From Eretmocerus hayati (lineage: Eukaryota; Arthropoda; Insecta; Hymenoptera; Aphelinidae): a stretch of DNA of 64,000 bases. The notes below the pieces were generated by a model. It saw only the letters and a list, made by a program, of their open reading frames with translations. It was not told the origin of the DNA and ran no database searches. The stretch is taken from contig CM056743.1 in NCBI GenBank assembly GCA_029851415.1, positions 72,437,186 to 72,501,185 on the forward strand. Reading direction: 5' to 3'. This document shows, piece by piece, positions 21,771 through 33,431 of this stretch (positions are counted from its first letter, which is position 1; each line of letters starts with the position of its first letter). The position numbers were made by a program, and so were the translations under genes.

Positions 21771-23278
21771 GGTCCCTTGGTCTTGTCAATTCCCCTCTGC
21801 AGCCTTCTAGAAATGATCTCGTTCTCATCATCATTATTTTCCGTCTCATTATTCAATTATTACAACATTCAAAGTGAGCTTGGGTTACGAAGAAGATGTA
21901 TATTTCTTCCAAAAAAATGTGAATTAGAAAAATTTTACAGTATATCCGAGAATCAAGAATCAATAACCAAAATCTTTGTGTGACGGAACACTCTTCCACA
22001 ACATGAACTTCATTCTCCAGAATCGAGTTCTCAATTTCCATATTTTCACCACCTAACAATTTCAATTCATTTACAGCCTCCACTGTCACATGTACGTTGA
22101 ACCTGTAAAGACCACTCAATGAAATCAATTTCGAAACGATTCTTTCCACTCTTATCTGATTGATCAGAAAATTTACTCTTCTCTTGTAAGTCACCGCAAA
22201 CTTCTAACTCCACTCCACGATCGTACGATTCAATTTGACCGTTTCCATCTTTCACAACAATGACATCAAGTTTGTGACGTATATTTGTGTACACCCAGAA
22301 TTCCACTTTTATTCTTTTCATTCCTTTGAACGCATTGATCTTTCAGATAAACCTCTATCTCTGGAGAATCGACAAGATTTGTGTGAAAATCGTGTCATAT
22401 ATTCGAAACATCACCAATTCAACTCACTTATTGTTCCTTTTTTCGGAAGTATATCTTTAAATTTCATTTTGTTGTATATTCCAACGTCATATTCGCGATT
22501 CTCTTGTTCAATTCGATGATATTCTCGTTATGAGATGACAGAACAACTCTATTCGTAGAAATATCTCCAGTCATGTCTTTGAATATGGTTCTCCATGCAT
22601 CATCACTTATACACGTATACTCAATTTGATATGATGATTAATTTGCTATTATTATTTTCAATTTCGTCCAAAGTTAACCATTCTGTACGTACCTCACTAA
22701 TTCACTCCCATCGCCCTTTTTCTGGAACTCAGATTCGCGAAATACTTTGTCAACATACACAACTATAGTTCTGTAATATCAATGTCATTAACATCTCTAA
22801 TCATAGATATACATATCAATTAACTGAATTACTAACGTTGTTTCATCTCCAATTTGGACTCTATTCTTCGAATAATTGAGTCCAGGAATTTTTCACATTC
22901 GCTGTGAATTCTCAAAATGAATATTCTCTGTTTCATGCAATGCTATTATTTCATCCAAACACTCAATTCCTGTAGATCGATCTGATTATTTTGAGCACTT
23001 GCCGTATTCTTCTCCAACCTTTTCCCTCGAACTGTTCGTTCAAACACCACAAGATTACCTGCTCCCTCAGTTCATATACTTGTATCGTTTTCCCCAACTC
23101 CAGATTTCACTCCATCTCAACGGAATTTGAGAACAATATACTTGAATTTCCAATCATATATGACAAAAATATCAAACATCAGATACCCCGTCCCAAACAA
23201 CCTTTTCCGATCTCATCTGAACCATCGAATCTATTTTCAATAAACAGATTCTTCTGATCTCTTCACCGAGGAGAAAGA

Positions 23279-24445
23279 GCAACGTAAAGCTATCCATTGG
23301 AGAGAATTTGTCGTCTTATATAAATATCAACCTCATCTAAACTTCCACGTGGAGACTTATTAATTGTCATTGCCAATACCAAGACCACAGGGAGCTGTTC
23401 CCTGTGAACTACAAACGGCAGGAAAGACTCACCCTTGGTTAGTGTTAGCTTGGGTACGAAAACTATTGTCCCCATATTCTCCCCACTTATCACTTCCGCT
23501 TCAATATCATGCTTGTACAATAACCTAATCTTTAATCGAACCCTATTACATGAACCCTTCGCCACTCTCAGATTCCGAATCATCAGATTCCAAATCAACA
23601 TCACAGTAGCATTTACGTTCAAATCAAGTCCATGTGGAGTTAAACCGTCTCTAATTCTACTCAGAAACTCGGTTGAATATTTCAGATGAGTGTGCTCCTC
23701 GGTTTGATCTACACCTTTGTGAGTCGCATGATCAACGCTTAGTAAGATGAAGTCGGACCATCGAACATTTCCAAGATTTTCTTATTCAATTTTATGATAT
23801 TTTCTTCATGAGATGACAGAACAACTCTATTCGTAGCAATATCTTCATTGATGTCTTTGAATATGGGTTCTACGTACATCATTACTCTTCCGCTCAGGTC
23901 TCACTTTCACTTCATCAATTCTACCCTCACCTCTACCAGAAGGATGTTGGAAAAATCAGGTCCTTAGATCTCAAATTCTTAGTCAGCTTCATTACATTAA
24001 ACAATTGCCATAAGGCTGACGATGTGATAGTTTCCTGGATTATAGAATTTCTATTCCCATTGGTCAAAACTGGCAGGATTTGTCTGAAATCCTCGCCTGA
24101 AATCACCAATATTCGACCAAAGGGTGAGTCATTGTAAAAAGCGTCACGGAGTGTTCTATCCACCACCTCCAACGCTTCTTTGGGAATCACTGATGCTTCA
24201 CCCGAGATGATAACACCTGCTTCCCTCAATTTCTTCTCATCGGCATCAGATTTCAAAAAAATACTCTCAATACTTTCTAGATCCAAGGGTATTCTGAAGT
24301 ATCTATGACTTGTCATACCTCGTGGTGAAAAAAATCGACTCAATACTCGTCCACGCCATTGGCAGAATCTTCTTTTTTTGGGATAAAAAATATTAAATGA
24401 GAGACCTTTACAAGGAAGTTTTTCCACAATCTCCAGGACCATCAA
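23279..24445 (-). pseudogene. Helitron-type PIF1 helicase fragment, copy 1
   Basis: Minus-strand remnant of a Helitron/PIF1-family DNA helicase. Going 5' to 3' on the minus strand, a degraded Walker A region lies at about 24445-24400 in another frame. It is followed by GMTSHRYFRIPLDLE, a motif II-like region with the usual Asp-Glu altered (GEAS), RILVISGEDFRQILPVLTNG, and the block ending TKNLRSKD. After a gap of unrelated or decayed sequence comes the C-terminal helicase motif region, with VFVPKLTLTKG, FVVHREQLPVV and AMTINKS (motif V/VI area). Frameshifts and stops make it non-functional, and no replication-initiator (HUH) domain is present. The helicase reads opposite to the Helitron ends that contain it, so it was probably captured rather than being the element's own gene. 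Confidence 0.8.
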
Positions 24446-24611
24446 TGAAACTGACTAGACTTTCATTACTTCTTAAGTTACTATGGATGGACTATTGATT
24501 CTCCACTCCTTTAAATTAATAATCAGGAGTAGCGGGGGTTGGCGAGCGGAGCGAGCAGGGGGGCTTGCCCCCCTAGTATATATATATAATAGTAGGAATG
24601 TATATGAACAG

Positions 24612-24862
24612 AGAAAGCGGAGATGTACGAAATTCAATTTGGTACAAAAGATTTTAAGAAAATTGATGAAAAATTTGAATATTCACAGCAACACAAGATG
24701 GAGGAGAATTTCAATCAATGGAAAATTTATGGAGTTCCTCGGAGGAGGGTTACTCTACAACAGATCACAACACAAACGTAAAAACGGGATACAACTTCAT
24801 TAAATGTTCACTCACAGCTAGAGACTACAAGAAAGAAAGAGAAATTAAGAAGAAGGGGGCAT
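24612..24862. other. Spacer; possible intronic remnant
   Basis: No frame of note. On the minus strand a pyrimidine-rich stretch ends in CTTTCTTGTAG near 24828, a good 3' splice site. It may belong to the split host gene whose exons lie at 28600-29489, but this is speculation. Confidence 0.3.
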
Positions 24863-25819
24863 GGTTGGCCTGAACTGACTTTAACCCAAAGGTGCGTGCC
24901 CCTCAGAATTGATTTTTCTCACTTCAAGTACATGGGAAATGGAAGTTTTTCCCGCAAGAATGAAAATCTTTGGTCGAGCCGTTTTTCAAAAAAGTCAAGT
25001 TAACTGGTTCTCATTGGAATTTCCGTACTAATGTATCCATACTCGATAAAAATGCAATTGTCTCCCTCACAATTATTCCTAATTACATTGGAACACGCTA
25101 AAATACATCGCAAAGATAGTTTTCAGAAACGATTTTATAGTAAAGGCGAATATCCATGTGTAGCGCTCATCGTATACGACACGTATCGAACGTTCACGTC
25201 GAATTTGTTAACACAAACACGGGAGTCTATTTATTATTATCTATACTTGTGGTAAGTATATCTACGAGTTTTAAGTTTACACTTGGGAACTCCCCCCCCC
25301 CCCCGATACTCTCCCTATGATCGTCGCGTGGGGGAATTTCCCCGCTCGGCGCTCGAATTATTCTCGGAATGCCAATTTTCTGAAAATCAATCGATAAGAA
25401 TTTTGCGGGACGAAATTCCTTCACTCACGTTATTCAGTTAGCTGTGGAGCACTCAAATGAAATCTATAATATGTCGAAAGACCACGCATTGACACACGAT
25501 GAGAATCGTCTTAAAATTTGCGTTCTCTGTTTGCGTAAACAGAAAGTTATGTATCCTCTAAAACTGAAACTGAAAAGTGATTTTGAAAGCTTATATCAGA
25601 CATACAGAGATGACAACAGTATACCCGCAGCTTTATGCAGTTCGTGTAAAAGGAACGTGAATCGAGCCAAGCGAACTAATCAGATACAACGGAAGCTCCC
25701 GGACTATTCCAAGTTCAAGCAAATCAAAACACGATCCAAAAATGGTTTGCCTTGCGACTGTGAACTATGCAAAATTGCTCGGATTACCCTTCCAAATATT
25801 TCTGGAGATCGAGTTGAAA

Positions 25820-25896
25820 GTAAGTTCTCATAATATTCTTATCCATTGGTTAAGCGTCTCCTCCTCATTCACCGTTGGTATGAATTCAAATTTTAG
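25820..25896 (+). other. 77-bp intron in transposase
   Basis: The donor GTAAGT (25820) and the acceptor AATTTTAG (to 25896) bracket a stop-containing stretch. Splicing joins the two frames into one continuous reading with conserved-looking cysteines on both sides. Confidence 0.8.
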
Positions 25897-27021
25897 ACAT
25901 TCCAAAAGGAGTAGAAAATTCTGTTGAAAAACGATGTAAGAAATGTGATGCTTCAATCATGAGAGGAAATAGCCACGCTTGCAACACATCTTCAAAAATA
26001 CAGAACATGTCGAAGAGAATTTTGGATTTGTCGCCCAAAGCTCAGAGCCAGATTGTTTCAACAGTCCTCAGTCATCAAGTACTGCAGTCAAACTCATCAA
26101 ACTTGGAATTTACTCGCAACCGTGGCGGTAGACCGCTCCAAGTTCAAATCGGGCAAGTAACCAATAACGTAATTGATAGTTCTTCTCAAAAGCCTTTGCT
26201 CTCAGCAGATGATGTTTTAAGAATACAGAACGATTTGAATCTCAGCATGAATGCAACGAAGAAACTCGCTTCCGCTGTATGTATAGCTGCAAATAGTCGG
26301 AAAGCGGTTGAAGTCGGCCTTAAATCGAAACTTTCTCGAAAAAGTCATGCTTTAGACGATTTTTTCGTTTGCAAAGAGTTCGCGTTTGTCAATAAAATAT
26401 CAAACGAGATTACAAAAGCTCCAGAGTATGCTGTCCATCGTAAGGATGTTGTAACGTTCATAGAATTTATTAAAGAACGAAGACAAGTATCAGATGTCTA
26501 TGCAAAAATAGGAATAGATGGTGGTCAAGGATCACTAAAAATTTGCCTTTCGATACAAGGTTTAGACAATCTATTCGAACCTTGCGCTAAAAAACGCCGT
26601 ACATTCAACGATGAAGTTACTTCCAAAAAATTCAAAGATACTGGAGTAAAAAAGTTATTTGTAATAGCTATAGCACCTAAAACGCAAGAGAATTATGAGA
26701 ATGTCGCACTGCTTTGGTCTATTATGAAATTGGATGCCTTGGAGAGCTCTATAGCAACCGATTTGAAATTGGCAAATATCCTCGCAGGGATTGGTTCTCA
26801 CAGTAGTCAATTCCCCTGTACATGGTGTGAAGCAAAAAAAGATGAGTTATGTTCATCGGGCAAGTCTAGAACCATCGGTAATATTTTATCAAACTACCGC
26901 GAATGGGCCAAATCTGGGGCTCTTGACAAAAGAGTATATGAGCTGTAAGAATCCGCCATTGTTGAGTAAAAATAAGAAAGCTCAGTTGATCGAGGTTGTT
27001 TCTCCGCCAGAGTTACATTTA

Positions 27022-27404
27022 AGGCGATGCGGTCACCGTGCACGCTGAACTTTGTTCACAGAACTCTCAAAATCTTTTCCATTATGGGCTAAACGACGAG
27101 TTATCCAGGCTTTATTATCATCTAACTTGGCCTGGATAACTCTTCGTTTAGCCCAAATCGGACTAGATTTTGAGAGTTTTGTGAACGAAAATGTGCCAAT
27201 TCGTAGGTTAGAAAGTACCCGCGGGCAAGTTATTCTCGTTTATTAGTGATAGTCTTGTGATTGGTGACAAATAATGAGTTGTCCACCACAATTCGAATGA
27301 TAATACGTAATGGACAAATCGTCTCCGAATTCGTTTCGTGAAAATTTTTTGATTTACATCCGAATAAGATATAGTATCCGGGTTGCACGGTGACCGCATC
27401 GCCT
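27022..27404. mobile_element. 383-bp MITE inside the transposase gene, TA duplication
   Basis: The ends AGGCGATGCGGTCACCGTGC and GCACGGTGACCGCATCGCCT are exact inverted copies, flanked by TA (27020-27021 and 27405-27406). This is Tc1/mariner-like. Removing the element and one TA restores the transposase frame. An internal hairpin lies at 27053-27192. Confidence 0.9.
27053..27192. repeat. Internal ~140-bp hairpin within the MITE
   Basis: GTTCACAGAACTCTCAAAAT mirrors ATTTTGAGAGTTTTGTGAAC, and GGGCTAAACGACGAGTTATC mirrors GATAACTCTTCGTTTAGCCC, around a ~20-nt loop. It could be a separate element that inserted into the MITE. Confidence 0.7.
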
Positions 27405-27937
27405 TAATGATTGGCGTAGTCAATTTCATTTTCATGCACAAGATGAAATATTTTGAAGCAGAATCTCTGGCTTGGGCAAAGGCTTGCCATGTTCATCGTG
27501 AGATAACTCGAGGTTGTCCCGCTTTCAAAGGGAATTCTTGCAAAAAATTGCTAGAAAATGTTGATCTACTCCAGGCTCCAAATCGTTCCCGCATCAAGAG
27601 ATTTGCTCAGTCATTCAAGGATTTCAGGGAGGTAGTGAGTTCGTGTTTTGGGAATGAGCTGAAAATGAGTTACAGGTCGTGTTTAGGAACCTTTCGAAAG
27701 AGCTATTTAGAGTTGGAGATTCCAGTTACCCCGAAAGTTCACGCAGTATTCTTCCACATTGAACAGTTTTGTGAGATGAAGAAGATGGGCCTCGGATTCT
27801 ATAGTGAGAAATCCATGGAATCGACACATTTTGACTTCAACTCAACATGGAAAAATCACAAGTGTGCGAAATCGAATCCTCAGTATGAAGAGAAACTTTT
27901 TAGATGTTTGTGTGTGTACAACAGTATGCACATTTGA

Positions 27938-28294
27938 ATTGTGATTTATTGATAATAAAATTGTTCCACTTTGAAGAGGGTTCTTTGTTATGAAATTTCG
28001 AGCATTGATTATTGTTGATCCATACTTCCTAGAAGATAGTGATCCACGCAAACATGTATCAGAGGTCGATGGGACAGCTCATCCTTGATTATCCTCGAAA
28101 TTATGGCGAAATCAAGATTCAAGATATTTTAATCTGATCGATTTCTCGATTATAGCTCTGCCGACTATTCTGATTCTAGCGGGAAATAACTTACATTGAT
28201 CACGTACTTGAAGATAAAAGGAGAAATTCGGAGGAACAAGGACCTTTGAACTAAAGTGTGTGCGACATTATTGCTCGTCTCTCGGCATCGTGGG
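27938..28294. other. Transposon 3' untranslated region
   Basis: AT-rich, with AATAAA at 27955 shortly after the transposase stop, a likely polyadenylation signal. Nothing else is recognised before the right inverted repeat. Confidence 0.55.
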
Positions 28295-28599
28295 ACCATG
28301 GATATTCGCCTTTACTATAAAATCGTTTCTGAAAACTATCTTTTTGATGTATTTTAGCGTGTTCCAATGTAATTAGGAATAATTGTGAGGGAGACAATTG
28401 CATTTCCATCGAGTATGGATAGATTAGTACGGAATTTCCAATGAAAACCAGTTAACTTGACTTTTTTGAAAAACGGCTCGACCAAAGATTTTCATTCTTG
28501 CGGGAAAAACTTCCATTTTTCATGTACTTGAAGTGAGAAAAATCAATTCTGAGGGGCACGCACCTTTGGGTTGAAATCAGTTCAGGCCAACCGGGGGGG

Positions 28600-29489
28600 A
28601 GGAACGTACTCGGTGTTGCGAAACTCCAACCCGGCCTCGTACCAATACGTGAGGCGCGAGAGGGGGAGAACAAAGTAATATCTCCACCCAACCTAGGCAA
28701 AGAACGGAAATAAGAGTTAAAGCACACGAGGCGAGAAATCAGAAAAAACATATAGTAATACTTACAGGGCCACAATGAGCACACTCCAACGGGAAGGAGT
28801 CGCAACCCTCATCCAGATCCAGGTAGTGTGGGTTACTGCGACGGGACCGCACGCGGTTGACACCACGGCCAACCAAGATCACGATCATGCGGATCGGCTG
28901 GGGAAATAAGAGGAAGAAAAATGAAGAGGAAAAAAATGAAGAGAGAAGTAGATACAAGAAAATACGAACCTGGTGACACCTGGGACATGGGACCTCTTCG
29001 TTCATCCCATCGGAATACCGTTCGTCATGATAGGCGACCCGGACAGGGTCGTCGATGGTCCCACAGCCGATCCTAGGATATGGAAGGCGCGCGGTGGGCA
29101 GTCGAGCACATCCCCTGGTAGATCGGCCCCGACGGCGACTCACACTGCTTGACCCGGCTAGAAGAGAAAACACACACACAAACTTACACACAGGAAAGGA
29201 AACTCGAAAACAACCCGGAAAACTCACACCGAGACATCCTCACGGAGGAGTCTACAAAGAAAAACGAAAATGTACAAGAAAAGACGCGCGCCTGATGAGA
29301 GCAATGGTCAAACTGGAGCATAAAGCCACATATTAAAGAGATGCAGAACTACAAAAGGGGTAGGAGAAGAAGAAAGGAATGCTGAGTTGACATAATATCG
29401 CATACCTTCGTTATCATACTCAGGCACTAAGGCTTGAATCTGCGCACTTTCATGTCGGTCCAGCGTCGCATCGAGATAATGAATATTCA
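28600..29489 (-). CDS. Candidate host gene, several exons, partial; function unknown
   Basis: On the minus strand several open segments are bordered by good splice sites: 29489-29406 (acceptor TTTCTTAG, donor GTATGC), 29157 or 29072-28970 (acceptor CTTCTAG or ATCCTAG, donor GTTCGT), 28897-28766 (acceptor TTTCCCCAG, donor GTAAGT) and 28692 onward (acceptor TTTGCCTAG). The last three join in the same phase into an uninterrupted reading with two CxxC pairs (CPRCHQ and CAHCGP), which suggests a small zinc-binding protein. The frame then runs into the transposon end at 28592, so the gene is truncated or disrupted there. I do not recognise the family. Exon choice is by eye, and the small exons around 29157-29250 are unresolved. 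It could also be an old element's gene. Confidence 0.4.
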
Positions 29490-29599
29490 CTAAGAAATAC
29501 ACTCCACAACACATACCACATAACACTCACGAGTTTCCTATCACCACCGTGGAGAGTGAGAATTGCCAATCATTGAAAACACCATAAGGAATAGTGAGA

Positions 29600-29900
29600 T
29601 TACTGGAAATCATCGATCAAAAATATTGTCATATATTGTTCAAAGAATATTGCCAAATATTGTTCAAAGATATTGTAAAATATTTTTCAAAATATTGGAA
29701 AGTATTGCCCAAAAAATATTGTAAAATATTGTTCAAAATATTGGAAAGTATTGCTCAAAAATATTGTAGAATATTGTTTCAGAATAATGTTTCAGAATAT
29801 TGTAAAAACGTCGAGAATTGTCATCCAAGAATATTGTAAAAAGACCAAGAATTGTTGTTCAAAATACTGTAGAATTATCAAGAATTACTGTACAAGAATA
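29600..29900. repeat. AT-rich tandem repeat around GAATATTGT
   Basis: Units such as AAATATTGTTCAAA and TATTGGAAAGTATTGC recur roughly every 25-35 bases for about 300 bp, with increasing degeneracy to the right. Non-coding. Confidence 0.75.
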
Positions 29901-31601
29901 TTGTAAGGATATCGAAAAAAATATCGTGTAGAAAGAAGAAAAAATGTCGTGAAGATACGGTCAGAAAATGAAGAAAAATGATGTAAAATTTCATAAATCA
30001 AGGTTACTCTGTTCCAGGATTTTACAGGAAATATTGACCAAGGGTAAAATATCAATCAATCAAAAAAAAGGGTCAAGAAACACAAAAGATTGGAATCAAT
30101 TGAAGTACTCGAGATGAGAAATGATTATGCAATATAAAAGGGACCAAAATCAACAATGAACCCGAGAAAAACTGTTCCAATATGTAAAAACACGGGAAAA
30201 CTATGTAAAAATTTATGTGAACATCATTCACACAAAACAGGTAGGGCTTGTCGAGGATGACAAGGTCCCGGCCTCACACGTGTGACGACATAGGGGATTG
30301 CTCTCATTAAGCAATCACCCTGTCGTCGGTTCTGCAAAACCGATCGCCGATGTACACCTAAAGGAATGCATCGCGCGATCACGTTTTGCCGAACTTTGTA
30401 CTTTGTGTCTGTACACGAAGCGCATCGAGCCGAGGATATACAATCTTCGACTCGCGCGCGCCGCGTCAGACCGCTCATCCACTCTTCACATCAAGTACAC
30501 AGCTATCTGTATTCATAGTTCACTTCATTATAATATATATATATATATTTATTGCAAATCTAGCTGTCAACCTTATAATAATCAACCGTGAATTTACTCA
30601 CGTTCATAAAGCGCATAAAATTGGCATCCCGACCTTCCCAACCTATACTTATTCCTCAATTTCCTCGCCCACACCAATATCCACACATACGTGTTATATG
30701 TTCTCAAAGATACTTTCACAAATCTTGAAAAAGTACCAACTCCGCCCTCGTCAACAACTTATCTTGATTATTGTAACGACTAAATGTACCCTTTCACTAG
30801 ATAAGAGAAATGGTATTGTGTATTGTTCATCGTATATTGCAAGCTCCATATCTTGTAGCTGTATTCATTCCTTGATCTGGGAGTAATGTAAAAAGAATGC
30901 AGGTAGAACTTGTGGTTATTTCTCCCGACACTAAGATGACCCTTGACATATTACTTTCCCGACATTAAATCATCACCAAGCCGTATAAGCGCCACCGCTA
31001 TTGCTGTGAGATATCCACAAGGGTAAGGATTGGGCCACATGGTACTTTATTATTGTTGACAACTCAATACCAGATTTAGTCTCCCAAAGGGAAGTTTGAT
31101 GTAAGAGAGCGAGTCAAGATGAAAGAAAGAATATAGCAAAAGCAGCGAGCTGCAATATGCCTCAAAAATATAAAAGTCACCATCCGCATCGTGAGGGTGT
31201 TCAGTCTTAGACGAATCTCTGTCCATTTCACAAGCCACTGTAACTTTGCCTTGGAAAAATAAACTCAGTAGTTCCCTGCAGTAGTGGAGTATTCCTCATT
31301 CGTATACCCGGCCCAAATATTCAGCCCTACCATCCATCTACTAGCTAGCTAGACAAGGAAGTACGTGACCGCTTGAATCGAACTGAGCCCTGAACGAGGC
31401 CGCGCAAGCGGCCAACTGTATCCACGCTCTATCTGCGAACCTGCAGAGTAAGTTTCTGGCTGCAGCTCTCGATCTCATCTAGCTGTTATTTTGGATTTTT
31501 CCTGTTCACTATACTATGCTTTCTATTAACTATATTTTGTGGCGAGCCTTATTTCTTGCTGTCGATTTTAGTCGATCAAATCTCAGTTGAACAGAGCTGT
31601 T
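29901..31601. other. No supported gene
   Basis: AT-rich intergenic sequence. A more GC-rich block at about 30240-30480 and an (AT)n tract at 30532-30550 are visible, but no protein-like frame, RNA gene or element end could be supported. Confidence 0.5.
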
Positions 31602-33431
31602 ACAGGACCTTTTGTATGTCCGTTGGCCTACAGCGAGATGAATATTTCGAAAAATAGTATGAAAAATTACAAGAATTTATCAAAAAAGGTGGGCACCGTA
31701 GGTGTGGGAGAAGCTGAGCAATGAATTTATTAAATAATTATTTTGTAAGCAGTACATGACTGTCGACCTACAGTGCCCACTCTATGTTCATTTGAAAGCT
31801 TATGGACCATATATTGGAAAAGCAAACAAGGTGGGCACTCTGGGTATGGTCAGTATCGCCGAATCGAGGGGTCAAAGGTCGAAATTCTGACCAAAAAATG
31901 ATGAAAATTGCGAAATTCACCGTTCAACTTTCTAGTTTCTACTGATGGTATTTGTCGAAATTTCACAGGAATACTTTTTTGTTTATTCTTTTGCGATCGT
32001 TAAGTTGATACTCATGTCTTTTTTTCTCAAAATCGCACAGTTTCTGAGATAATCGCGATAGAACGTGCGAATGACATGCACCCCACCCGCTGTCATGCTT
32101 ATAACTCGAGGGGGTTTCCTTCAATGAATATTTTGCATCGATACTTTTTTATTCATCTTCTTCATGCCGTCAAATAAGTACTAGGCTGTTTTCCCTCAGA
32201 ATCGCGCTGTTTCTGAGATATTCGCGATGGAGCGTGCGGAGGACATGCGTCCCAGCAATACCGCTGATAACTCAAAAGGAGGTTATGTTGGATCAATATT
32301 TTAGATAAATTCTGTTTTACTCGTCGTCTCGTAATCTTAATCGTTTCTACAAAAGCATTATCACTGTGATATTGTGGATAGGAATTGTGAGAAATCTTGG
32401 TTCAGATGCAACTTCCAGATGAACCAGCAATAAGTAAGAATTCGAAAAGCTTCCAGTGGGCTTGAGAGCATCACTAAATAACGAAAAAAAGGAATGAGCA
32501 AACAAATTGCAATCTGATATTCCATAAATTAAGCCAACTCGATTCTTGAAAATCCATGCAGCAATCCTAGCAAATATCTCAGAAACGGCGCGGTTCTGAG
32601 AAAAAACAGTCTGATACTCATTTGACGGCCTAAAGAATACGAACAAAGAAGTATTGATGCGAAATATTGATTTAACGAAACCCCCTCGAGTTATTAGCAC
32701 GAGAGCGGTTGGGACGCATGTCCTCCGCACGCTCCATCGAGAATATCTCAGAAACGGCGTGGTTCTGAGGAAAATCAGCCTGATACTTATTTTACGGCCT
32801 AAAAATGATGTATAAAAAAGGATTGATACTTGTGGACGTTAGATAGCACCTCGTGTACTCCAAAAAGCGTCTTAAAATGGATAAAAAAAGGAGAAAAAAA
32901 ATATTGATGCAAAATATTCATTCAAGAAAACCCCTTCGAGTTATAAGCATGAGAGCGGGTGGGATGCATGTCATCCGCACGTTCTATCGTGATTATCTCA
33001 GAAACTGCGCTATTCTGAGGAAAAACACATGAATATCAATTTAACGATCGTAATAAATGAACCAAAGAGTATTCCTATAAAATTCCGACGAATGCCATCA
33101 GTTTCGAGTTAAACGGTAAAACTCGCAATTTTCATGATTTTTGGTCAGAATTTCGACCTTTGACCCCTCGATTCGGCGATACTGACCATACCCAGAGTGC
33201 CCACCTTGTTTGCTTTTCAACATATGGTCCATAAACTTTTGAATAAACATAAGGTGAGCACTGTAGGTCGACAGTTATGTACTGCTTACAAAATAATTAT
33301 TTAATAAATTCATTGCTCAGCTTCTCCAACACCTACGGTGCCCACCTTTTTTGATAAATTTTTGTAATTTTTCATACTATTTTTCAGATATTCATCTCAC
33401 TGTACGCCAACGGACATACAGAAGGTCCTGT
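31602..33431. mobile_element. 1.83-kb palindromic (foldback) element
   Basis: The ends ACAGGACCTTTTGTATGTCC and GGACATACAGAAGGTCCTGT are inverted copies, and arms of about 800 bp mirror each other (AAGGTGGGCACTCTGGGTAT near 31830 against ATACCCAGAGTGCCCACCTT near 33190). Inside the arms a sub-block around GAGATATTCGCGATGGAGCG repeats: two copies on the left (near 32048 and 32217), inverted copies near 32735 and 32985, plus a partial one near 32570. No open frame of note and no target duplication seen. Confidence 0.85.

Larger units (their letters stand above)
21438..24576 (+). mobile_element. Helitron copy 1, non-autonomous
   Basis: The left end is TCTCCCCCTAATATATAGTA and the right end is a GC-rich hairpin (GGGGGGCTTGCCCCCC) followed by TAG, giving CTAG then T. 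These are the 5'-TC and hairpin-CTRR-3' ends of Helitrons in plus orientation, without target duplication. It sits in a (TA)n tract of a BEL-like LTR. A second copy with the same ends and content is at 33861-36812. It carries only part of a helicase, and that lies on the opposite strand. Confidence 0.75.
21208..24611 (-). repeat. Diverged BEL-family solo LTR, split by Helitron 1
   Basis: In reverse orientation 21208-21435 matches the LTR of the intact BEL element: TGTTTAT...GGGGTTGG at the left end, then GAGGTGGTGGAGAGTGT and CGCGATCCAC blocks in the same order. The last part appears after the Helitron at 24577-24611, ending TATATGAACA against the expected ACATGAACA. Similarity is clear but diverged. 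No matching target duplication was seen, and no internal region is attached, so it is called a solo LTR with moderate certainty. Confidence 0.5.
25444..27937 (+). pseudogene. Transposase, two exons, broken by a frameshift and a MITE
   Basis: The coding segments are 25444-25819 and 25897-about 26930, then a +1 frame to 27021 and, after the MITE, 27407-27937. The N-terminal part has Cys pairs (CVLC near residue 23, CSSC near 60, CDCELC near 105) and exon 2 adds CKKC and HAC, a probable zinc-binding region. The core has IGIDGGQGSLKI (a candidate catalytic Asp), TDLKLANI, HSSQFPCTWC and SPPELHL. The C-terminal part has PVTPKVHAVFFH and GFYSEKSMES, with a candidate catalytic Glu. I recall similar proteins in insects and cnidarians but cannot name the superfamily safely (Zator- or Sola-like are possibilities). 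A one-base change near 26930 and the MITE at 27022 inactivate it; removing the MITE rejoins the frame exactly. Confidence 0.8.
24863..28592 (+). mobile_element. DNA transposon with ~300-bp terminal inverted repeats
   Basis: 3730 bp. The left end GGTTGGCCTGAACTGA is mirrored at the right end TCAGTTCAGGCCAACC, and the repeats continue inward for about 300 bp (24863-25160 and 28295-28592) at high similarity. A spliced transposase lies between them. Flanks are GGGGGCAT on the left and GGGGGGGAGG on the right, so no clean target duplication could be read. It appears to have inserted into or next to an exon of the minus-strand host gene. Confidence 0.85.
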
